This document shows, in pieces, positions 7,117 through 11,449 of a stretch of 11,449 bases of DNA. The stretch's first letter is position 1, and each line of letters opens with the position of its first letter. The stretch spans positions 1-11,449 of the forward strand of contig SFEH01000066.1 in assembly GCA_004557315.1 (NCBI GenBank), written 5' to 3'. Position numbers and translations under genes: made by a program. The notes under the pieces were generated by a model. It saw only the letters and a program-made list of their open reading frames with translations. It had not been told where the DNA came from and did no database searches. Source of the DNA: Bacteroidales bacterium (GTDB lineage Bacteria; Bacteroidota; Bacteroidia; Bacteroidales; UBA3663).

Positions 7117-8244
7117 TTATTCAAATGTTTTGTCAAACGAGTCATCGAAGATGCGAGTTCCCATCTGTCTTGCACGAGTGAAGCGCTCTTGGATCTTATC
7201 GCTCACCCTGTATGTGATGGCAGCACTTACAGGCTTGTCACTCGGTCGGTTATATTCGAGGTCAATTCCAGTGATGGTGACCATATCGCCCAGCTTCAGC
7301 TCATCTACAATGTACACCTCATCAGAGCGGATGGCATCCTTCACGCTGTCATGGGTGTCTTGGTCAATCCATCCAGAGCATACCGTGTGCGATGAAGTGA
7401 GGTCGGTGTGCATCTTTCGATACTTACGTCCAATCCAGGAATACGAACCTTCAAGGTCAGCAGTGTGCTTATTTTTGCCAGTGAAGATGATATGCTCCAG
7501 TACTCCAAAAAGGTTTTTGAACGCGAATCCAGTGCGTTCCTTATGTTTGCGAGAGTCGTATACCATCTTCATATAGTCTATCCGCTGTGTTCCATCCATC
7601 AGCATAAGTGTGATATACAGCAGCTGCTCTGCAGTCACTCCAGCACGGTTTGCTATGTCTGAAGGCTTGTACTGGTGCATCACTATATGCCCATTCTGCA
7701 CACCAGACGTAGCAAGAACCACCTCCTTGTAGCACATCTTATCCTCGTCATCAGCCCAAGCTATGCCGCACTTCAGCGTTTGACCACGGAAGATGTAAGC
7801 ACATGTCAGCAGCTGATCCGTGAACACCTCACGCTCACGGAAGCGAGAGAGGAAGTACTTGTAGGCAGCAGGGAAAAGCCCAGTTCTGCTGTTCGCCTGG
7901 AAAAACATCTGAGCGCATGTTTTAACCAGCTTTCCCGACTCATATATTTCCATGGACAAAGTAGCGAAGCCACCCACATCCTTGTAATTGCTGTCTGGAG
8001 CGAACAGATCAGTGACGCTTTCGCCCTGAAGGTAGCACTCCATCACCTCACTGAGTCCAGATATATGTATCTCAGAATTAGCATTTGGATAATACTGCTC
8101 CTCAAACTCGCTCACCTTCACTCCTGCAGCATCAGTCACAGAGAACTTCACCGTGACCTCTCCGTTTGCATACATGAGCACCACATCGCCCATGTCGTGG
8201 CAGAACACGCCCCCTTCCACTAAACCGCCAACCGTAATAGCCAT
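7117..8244 (-). CDS. 375-residue phage tail/structural protein
   Basis: The start is placed at ATG 8244, one base after the upstream stop; a GTG at 8301 would only extend the frame back into the previous gene. No signal peptide or membrane helix is present. The N-terminal third is beta-rich (V-V-L-M-Y-A-N-G-E-V-T-V-K-F-S-V). A motif near 128-141, Y-K-Y-F-L-S-R-F-R-E-R-E-V-F, marks the transition to a second domain. The C-terminal region reads G-D-M-V-T-I-T-G-I-D-L-E-Y-N-R-P-S-D then strands rich in T/R, ending in R-I-F-D-D-S-F-D-K-T-F-E. From memory, this kind of ending recurs in Bacteroidales prophage structural proteins. The gene lies between the lysis-like pair and the portal block. A baseplate, tail or virion-surface role is likely; a finer assignment is not supported. 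Confidence 0.75.
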   Translation of the reverse strand: MAITVGGLVEGGVFCHDMGDVVLMYANGEVTVKFSVTDAAGVKVSEFEEQYYPNANSEIHISGLSEVMECYLQGESVTDLFAPDSNYKDVGGFATLSMEIYESGKLVKTCAQMFFQANSRTGLFPAAYKYFLSRFREREVFTDQLLTCAYIFRGQTLKCGIAWADDEDKMCYKEVVLATSGVQNGHIVMHQYKPSDIANRAGVTAEQLLYITLMLMDGTQRIDYMKMVYDSRKHKERTGFAFKNLFGVLEHIIFTGKNKHTADLEGSYSWIGRKYRKMHTDLTSSHTVCSGWIDQDTHDSVKDAIRSDEVYIVDELKLGDMVTITGIDLEYNRPSDKPVSAAITYRVSDKIQERFTRARQMGTRIFDDSFDKTFE

Positions 8245-8245
8245 A

Positions 8246-8776
8246 TCAGAACATGTATTGAACTCCGAAGAGCGTGGATTTGCTAATAAAGTCATAGCCA
8301 CCCATCACCTGAAGGTGACGGTAGCGCACAGTGCCATAGGCTCCAGAACCTTCTCTATGGACGAATGCACCTATGCCATATGACCACTTATTCAAAACCT
8401 TTTGATGACTCGGAAAAGCGAGGCTGTAGTTGTAGTGGCGTGAGTCTATGCCGTTCATGATCACGGTGTCCACAAGAGTGACACTGCCGAAGTTCTGCAG
8501 TTGGAGAGTGTCGGCAAACGCTCTCTTGGTGTAGAACTTGGCAAGAATAGCACTCGTGTCCACCTCAGAAGGGATGGAACACGGAATTTCCTTTGTCAGA
8601 ACCGGTGAACTGACAATCACCGTGTCAGGCTTCACTCTGATGGTGTCGATGCGATACTCCGTATTTGCATGCTGTTTGGAGTATTTACTACCACACGTCC
8701 ATCCCGTGCAGAACACGACCATCGCGAGACATACTCCCACGGCCGTCTTTAAGCATAATCTGTCGTAATTCTTCAT
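8246..8776 (-). CDS. DUF6808-like membrane-anchored protein, candidate single-protein spanin
   Basis: A 176-residue protein with ATG at 8776 overlapping the holin-like gene's stop by 4 nt (ATGA). Residues about 11-28 form one hydrophobic membrane helix after a short basic N-terminus. The exported part carries repeated D-T-x-x-V or D-T-V/L units (44-53, 51-55, 103-106). The last 45 residues form short beta strands (W-S-Y-G-I-G-A-F-V, then G-T-V-R-Y-R and L-F-G-V-Q-Y-M-F), ending in phenylalanine like an outer-membrane beta-signal. A C-W-T-C pattern near 23-28 is not a good lipobox. From memory this matches DUF6808 proteins of Bacteroidales phages. Beside a holin-like gene, the most economical role is joining the inner membrane and outer membrane during lysis, as spanins do. 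That function is inferred; an Rz/Rz1-type second protein is not seen. Confidence 0.72.
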   Translation of the reverse strand: MKNYDRLCLKTAVGVCLAMVVFCTGWTCGSKYSKQHANTEYRIDTIRVKPDTVIVSSPVLTKEIPCSIPSEVDTSAILAKFYTKRAFADTLQLQNFGSVTLVDTVIMNGIDSRHYNYSLAFPSHQKVLNKWSYGIGAFVHREGSGAYGTVRYRHLQVMGGYDFISKSTLFGVQYMF

Positions 8777-9009
8777 TGGTTGCCAATTTTACTGTCAATG
8801 TAACTCTTTATCTCTCCACTCTTGGTGCGGATGTACATAGTGATACCGAATATGCTACCGGCATACACCATCGTCTGGCCAGCGTACCACAGCACACCAT
8901 CTACCACATCGCCATTCATGAAGAAAGAGCAGAATGTGAGCACCATGCCGCTCATCAGCATCACCACAGCTGTTGTGTACTGGATTTTGTCTTTTGCATC
9001 TGATGTCAT
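8773..9009 (-). CDS. two-helix holin-like membrane protein
   Basis: A 78-residue protein with ATG at 9009, starting the long operon about 20 nt below a good Bacteroidota promoter; the leader is AT-rich and has no Shine-Dalgarno sequence. Residues about 12-31 (T-A-V-V-M-L-M-S-G-M-V-L-T-F) and about 36-60 (G-V-L-W-Y-A-G-Q-T-M-V-Y-A-G-S-I-F-G) are two membrane helices joined by a short acidic loop (N-G-D-V-V-D). The C-terminal tail (61-78) is polar with several lysines. Small size, two helices, a charged tail and a neighbour with spanin-like topology are what holins show. Other two-helix membrane proteins cannot be excluded. It overlaps the next gene by 4 nt, so the two products are probably made together. 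Confidence 0.72.
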   Translation of the reverse strand: MTSDAKDKIQYTTAVVMLMSGMVLTFCSFFMNGDVVDGVLWYAGQTMVYAGSIFGITMYIRTKSGEIKSYIDSKIGNQ

Positions 9010-9031
9010 AGATTTAAAATTAAATACGATG

Positions 9032-9039
9032 CAAAATTA
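9032..9039 (-). promoter_or_regulatory. Bacteroidota-type promoter (-7 element) for the phage operon
   Basis: The minus strand reads TAATTTTG here, an exact match to the Bacteroidota -7 consensus TAnnTTTG. Transcription would start near 9026, giving a leader of about 17 nt before the ATG at 9009. No good -33 TTTG is seen at the usual spacing, so strength is uncertain. It lies just downstream of the terminator at 9100-9068, which fits the start of a separate transcription unit. Confidence 0.55.
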
Positions 9040-9067
9040 CACTATTTTGTCATAGTGCTTATGGGAC

Positions 9068-9100
9068 AAAAAAAAACGTGGTTGCCCGATGGCAACCACG
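9068..9100 (-). terminator. strong rho-independent terminator
   Basis: A perfect 10-bp stem (CGTGGTTGCC at 9077-9086 against GGCAACCACG at 9091-9100) encloses a 4-nt loop. On the minus strand it is followed directly by nine T residues (9076-9068). The plus-strand side has no T-tract, so it acts on minus-strand transcription. It closes the two-gene unit 9639-9129, beginning 28 nt after that unit's last stop. Confidence 0.93.
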
Positions 9101-9128
9101 TCAAACATTTGAACGTGTAAAGTGCACA

Positions 9129-9404
9129 TTAAATGTGACTCTTCACATGTAAAATCCAGTAGAGCCTACCATTATCAAAAGGCTTGCTTTTGAAGTTAAG
9201 CTCCAGCATCACTGACGAAATGTCAGCAATGCTCGGTTCACACAGTTCTTTGAACTCGTGCTGCAGTTCCAGAGATGTTCTGAACAATGTCTCGCACTGG
9301 ATCATGTCATCCTCAACATGAGGTGCGTACTGCAGAGAGACGAGCTGCTTAAAAACATCTCTGTCTCTCATGTTGTTAAAATCTACTTTTTCTACATTTG
9401 CCAT
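9129..9404 (-). CDS. 91-residue small protein of unknown function
   Basis: The start is taken as ATG 9404, four bases after the stop of the 76-residue gene; an ATG 33 nt further upstream would overlap that gene. The protein (MANVEKVDFN...) is acidic to neutral and soluble. It has a predicted amphipathic helix around F-K-Q-L-V-S-L-Q-Y (18-26), a long helical middle with several Glu and Cys residues (E-D-D-M-I-Q-C-E-T-L-F-R), and a C-terminal beta-like L-Y-W-I-L-H-V. I recognise no family. It is the last gene before the terminator and is separated from the phage operon by that terminator and a new promoter, so it need not be a structural gene. Small phage-encoded regulators or accessory proteins look like this, but nothing here identifies one. 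Confidence 0.62.
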   Translation of the reverse strand: MANVEKVDFNNMRDRDVFKQLVSLQYAPHVEDDMIQCETLFRTSLELQHEFKELCEPSIADISSVMLELNFKSKPFDNGRLYWILHVKSHI

Positions 9405-9408
9405 ATAT

Positions 9409-9639
9409 CTATTGTTTAGGTGGTATGAATGACTCAAATATCATCTGAATGTAGCTCAAATGCTGCATCATCTTCATGGTGTCCGCATCATCCCCAGGCA
9501 TTATGCATCCGCTTCTCAGCAGATCGCGAATGAGTGTTCCGAGAAATACTATCTGTGAATGTGCCCCTTCGCAGTTATTCATCTGCATGTCCTTGATTGT
9601 TTCGCGTAGGCTTTCTGGTATAATCATTGTTGCTTCCAT
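9409..9639 (-). CDS. 76-residue small protein of unknown function
   Basis: A complete gene with ATG at 9639, no Shine-Dalgarno sequence, and a stop four bases before the 91-residue gene. The protein is methionine-rich (nine Met). It begins M-E-A-T-M-I-I-P-E-S-L-R-E-T-I and continues as helices through I-V-F-L-G-T-L-I-R-D-L-L-R. A polar turn with P-G-D-D-A-D (48-53) leads to another helix and the end F-I-P-P-K-Q. It has no membrane helix of full length. Compact size, helix-turn-helix-like alternation and its place beside the IS flank leave open a small DNA-binding or regulatory protein, but no recognition helix can be identified. Function unknown. Confidence 0.62.
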   Translation of the reverse strand: MEATMIIPESLRETIKDMQMNNCEGAHSQIVFLGTLIRDLLRSGCIMPGDDADTMKMMQHLSYIQMIFESFIPPKQ

Positions 9640-9653
9640 GTTAGTGTTATTAT

Positions 9654-9734
9654 TTAGGGGTGTTCTATTAATTCATAAATTCGAGTGTAAGCCGTTCCGC
9701 AAGAGTCGGTCTTTCGGAATCTCTCGCCCATCAT
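9654..9734 (-). CDS. possible 26-codon ORF upstream of the 76-residue gene
   Basis: An ATG-ATG start at 9734 opens a 26-codon frame (MMGERFRKTD...) ending TAA at 9656-9654, 14 nt before the next ATG. The frame is open for about 10 more codons upstream to a TAA. The product is basic then aromatic, ending Y-E-L-I-E-H-P. Spacing suits a leader peptide or a remnant of an interrupted gene, but two other frames are also largely open here and the same DNA can form RNA structure, so it may not be translated. Confidence 0.2.
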   Translation of the reverse strand: MMGERFRKTDSCGTAYTRIYELIEHP

Positions 9735-9745
9735 AGGGCTTCGGC
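9691..9745 (-). other. dyad-rich intergenic segment with a possible three-way-junction fold
   Basis: In the otherwise gene-poor stretch 9657-9813, three pairings nest in about 55 nt: outer GCCG/CGGC (9691-9694 with 9742-9745), a long hairpin with arms TTCCG/CGGAA and AAGA/TCTT around a GTCGG loop (9695-9719), and GCCC/GGGC around ATCATA (9726-9739). An alternative short stem with a TTCG tetraloop also fits (9737-9746). The symmetry works on both strands, so direction is not proven. It could be a structured RNA leader, a protein-binding or recombination site, or chance. Nothing else is visible in 9657-9813. Confidence 0.3.
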
Positions 9746-9813
9746 CATCGATTGTGTTAGTTTATCCACTCATTTGCGTTATATTTTTGATGATTTGACA
9801 CGTATGGGCACAG

Positions 9814-10920
9814 TTATCCCTTGCAGGTGATAAGTTGTGGATGGTAAATGCAGATTTGTGCATATCTGAATATGTTATAGACAAGGTTGGTCAGAGCGTT
9901 GGCGGCTTTGGCTCGCATCATTCCGATGCTGAGAACAAACGAGCCGTTCATCGCACCCTCGATAAATCCGAAGATGTGCTCGATGCGGCATCTGTCCTTG
10001 GACTTGACACGGTTGTTCTTCTTCTGTTCGTCGGTTAGAGGGTTGTTTCGATGTCCCTTCTCACTGATGATGGGATTCATTCCTTTCCTCTTGACTACAT
10101 CCTCTTTGGATTCGTAACCGGCATCAAGGAACAAATCTTGCCCCTTATCTTTCTCCTCGTCAATCAGAGGTTCAATGACATTGGAATCATGTACGCTTGC
10201 GTCTGTAGTGTGGTATTTCTCTATAAGTTTGGTTTTCTTGTCTGCCTTGACATGATTCTTGTAACCATAGTGATTTTCACCGCGTTTCTTCGTCCAGCGG
10301 GCATCAACGTCCTTGTGAGATTTCTTGTGCTTCTTGCGGGCCTTCTCCCTTTCAGAATCGCCTTCTTCCGGATTCCACAGGTCTTTGCCGTCGCCTGACT
10401 TGATCTGTTTGTTCTCCTCCTTGGTATTCCTCTGCTTAGGAGCTTCCACAAAGGTCGCATCGATTATCTTGCCTTCATTGAACGAAAGGCCCTTGTTGTC
10501 CAGGAAAGTTCGGAACTCATCAAACAGGCGGTCGAAGGTTCCATCCTCAGCGAGCTTGTTCTTGCATGCCCATACCGTCTTCTCGTCAGGAACCTCATCC
10601 ACGGTGTGAATGCCAAGAAACTGGCGGAAGCTGGTACGGTCTGTTATCTGGTACTGTATCTGGTGGTCCCCCAACCCATAGTAACGCTGGAGGAATATGA
10701 CCTTGAACATAAGGACAACGTCAATCTGCGGACGGCCTGCTGGAGTCTTGCAGTCCTTCTTGACCAGAACATCTTCAAGTGCAGGACGGAACATCTCAAA
10801 GTCGACCAACGATGAGAGTTTCTCAAGGGGATTGCCCATTTGGGAGAGAGCTTCAATTGTGAACTCCTCCTCGAACAGGTTTTCGCCCATCGGCTTGCGG
10901 TATATAGTAGTTTTCTGCAT
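9814..10920 (-). CDS. IS5-group DDE transposase
   Basis: A complete 368-residue transposase that would cut and paste the surrounding element. The N-terminal part (about 25-130) is the helical DNA-binding region typical of this family (D-U-F-772-like, with F-L-Q-R-Y-Y-G-L-G-D at 76-85). The catalytic triad is visible: D154 in I-I-D-A-T, D266 in F-L-D-A-G-Y-E-S, and E314 in C-R-I-E-H-I-F-G-F, with R310 giving the R-(3)-E spacing. Between the first two lies an extended lysine-rich region (about 165-215). The Y-G-Y-K-N-H-V-K segment (218-225) is also family-typical. Length is at the upper end for the group. The start is ATG 10920, with an AT-rich leader and a Bacteroidota promoter 21-51 nt upstream. 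No frameshift or internal stop is seen, so it is probably functional. Confidence 0.95.
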   Translation of the reverse strand: MQKTTIYRKPMGENLFEEEFTIEALSQMGNPLEKLSSLVDFEMFRPALEDVLVKKDCKTPAGRPQIDVVLMFKVIFLQRYYGLGDHQIQYQITDRTSFRQFLGIHTVDEVPDEKTVWACKNKLAEDGTFDRLFDEFRTFLDNKGLSFNEGKIIDATFVEAPKQRNTKEENKQIKSGDGKDLWNPEEGDSEREKARKKHKKSHKDVDARWTKKRGENHYGYKNHVKADKKTKLIEKYHTTDASVHDSNVIEPLIDEEKDKGQDLFLDAGYESKEDVVKRKGMNPIISEKGHRNNPLTDEQKKNNRVKSKDRCRIEHIFGFIEGAMNGSFVLSIGMMRAKAANALTNLVYNIFRYAQICIYHPQLITCKG

Positions 10921-10972
10921 AAAAAATCTGATTTACACTGCAAAGTTACGACTTTTTCTTGATACATGCAAG
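9820..10972 (-). mobile_element. IS5-group insertion sequence (ends approximate)
   Basis: The transposase is flanked by imperfect inverted repeats. The left end, CTTGCAGGTGATAAG at 9820-9834, matches the right end (minus strand from 10972 inward, CTTGCATGTATCAAG) at 11 of 15 positions. The implied length, about 1.15 kb, is normal for IS5-group elements. Two points make the ends tentative: the transposase stop lies 4-6 nt outside the left repeat, and no convincing target duplication (YTAR for this group) is present. The element is inserted in the same orientation as the neighbouring genes. Confidence 0.5.
10941..10971 (-). promoter_or_regulatory. Bacteroidota promoter of the transposase
   Basis: The minus strand carries TTG at 10971-10969 and TAACTTTG at 10948-10941, separated by 20 nt, which matches the Bacteroidota -33/-7 layout (TTTG, then TAnnTTTG). 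The -33 element lies inside the terminal inverted repeat of the IS, so the promoter belongs to the element and is carried with it. Its TAA also serves as the stop codon of the interrupted upstream ORF. Confidence 0.6.
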
Positions 10973-11440
10973 TTTTTTAACTGATTTTTGATTAATTAAT
11001 TTATAGAACATCCCTTTATTGTTAGCAAAACCCTCGGTAGCGAAAAGACCTTCTGCATTGCCATACTTCAGAATCAATTCATCAATCAGTCTGTCACGCT
11101 TAGACTCAGCCTCAATGAGCTTCCTTTTCTTATTGTCCAGAAGTTCTCTAAGAGTTTCGCTGTGCAAGAGATTGTTCTCAGCCAAAGCCTTTTTCTTCTT
11201 TTCGTATATGAACTGTTTCTGCCGATCATACGATTGAGTTAAGCAAGCAATCATGTCTATTTGTACAGAACGCAAACGTTCGTATTCTTCAATTATTGAC
11301 CTACGCTGCTCTTTGTCTTTGACCCCTTTGCATTCGAATAAACGCCATTCCTTAAGATCTCTGAGTTGACGTTCTATAGCTGTTCTCTGATTGATGTTTC
11401 TAAGCTTTATGTTAGTCAGATGCCAGTGAAAAGAAACCAT
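10946..11440 (-). CDS. coiled-coil protein of unknown function, probably 3'-truncated by the IS
   Basis: A 164-codon frame begins at ATG 11440 and may extend beyond the window, since no stop precedes it in the nine bases left. The protein is dominated by Lys, Arg, Glu and Leu, and about 17-130 would form long helices and coiled coil (for example R-D-L-K-E-W-R-L-F-E and later A-E-S-K-R-D-R-L-I-D-E-L). The C-terminal part turns to G-L-F-A-T-E-G-F-A-N-N-K-G-M-F-Y-K-L. The last eight residues (L-A-C-I-K-K-K-S) and the stop are encoded by the IS end (from 10972 down), so the native C-terminus has been replaced. G+C in sampled lines (37-42 percent) is lower than in the phage operon. I do not recognise the family, and it is not a recognisable terminase, capsid or tape-measure protein. 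Confidence 0.65.
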   Translation of the reverse strand: MVSFHWHLTNIKLRNINQRTAIERQLRDLKEWRLFECKGVKDKEQRRSIIEEYERLRSVQIDMIACLTQSYDRQKQFIYEKKKKALAENNLLHSETLRELLDNKKRKLIEAESKRDRLIDELILKYGNAEGLFATEGFANNKGMFYKLINQKSVKKLACIKKKS

Positions 11441-11449
11441 GATGCTTTC

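Noticed and set aside
1..9009. Contractile injection system or tailocin
   Set aside because: No sheath, tube, spike (VgrG/PAAR) or AAA+ gene is recognisable, and a portal-like protein argues for DNA packaging.
9101..9137. Short dyads (TCAAACATTTGA, CACATTAAATGTG) below the 91-residue gene
   Set aside because: Stems of 5 bp in AT-rich sequence; the adjacent 10-bp terminator explains the region and these need no separate role.
9476..9736. 86-codon plus-strand ORF ending in a basic tail
   Set aside because: It is antisense to the 76-residue gene and has no promoter or start context of its own.
9782..9789. Plus-strand TATTTTTG matching the -7 consensus
   Set aside because: No -33 element at the right spacing, and it would transcribe the IS antisense; in AT-rich DNA such a match is expected by chance.
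10051..10398. 115-codon plus-strand ORF with hydrophobic stretches
   Set aside because: It lies antisense inside the transposase, where Lys/Glu-rich codons read in reverse give Phe/Leu-rich sequence.
1..11449. tRNA, rRNA genes and CRISPR arrays
   Set aside because: No cloverleaf with conserved T-loop, no ribosomal RNA signature and no regularly spaced direct repeats were seen on either strand.

Overview
The window is a stretch of Bacteroidales (Bacteroides/Prevotella-type) DNA. It carries the late, structural part of a tailed-phage-like element, with an IS5-type insertion sequence at one side. Every gene I can support is on the minus strand, so transcription runs from high to low coordinates. 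The host assignment rests on three things. There are two promoters with the Bacteroidota -7 element TAnnTTTG. Purine-rich Shine-Dalgarno sequences are absent before the well-placed starts. Several proteins resemble families I know only from Bacteroidales prophages; this last point is from memory and unverified.

Layout in the direction of transcription. (1) 11440-10946: a lysine/glutamate-rich coiled-coil protein of unknown function whose 3' end runs into the insertion sequence. (2) About 10972-9820: an IS5-group insertion sequence with a complete DDE transposase and its own promoter. (3) 9813-9657: a short gene-poor stretch that can fold into a compact branched structure. (4) 9639-9129: two small unknown genes closed by a strong rho-independent terminator at 9100-9068. 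(5) From a promoter at about 9039-9032: one long operon that runs off the left edge of the window.

That operon begins with a two-helix holin-like protein. Next is a membrane-anchored protein with an outer-membrane-like beta C-terminus (spanin-like, DUF6808-like). Then come a 375-residue tail/structural protein, a small Cys/His protein, a portal-like protein, a DUF6712-like protein, two small probable connector or tail-assembly proteins, a tail-fibre or baseplate protein, a second structural protein, a 62-residue protein, and a partial gene cut by the window edge. Most junctions are 1- or 4-nt overlaps (TGATG, TAATG, ATGA) or gaps of 1-14 nt. This implies one mRNA and coupled translation.

Working model: the two membrane proteins act in host lysis, the portal and its overlapping neighbours build the head-tail connector, and the last genes build the tail tip or adhesin. 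No terminase, major capsid, protease, tape measure, sheath or endolysin is recognisable in these 9 kb. The lysis-like genes precede the portal, which is an unusual order. Missing modules may lie beyond the left edge, or the element may be a specialised particle; the window cannot decide.
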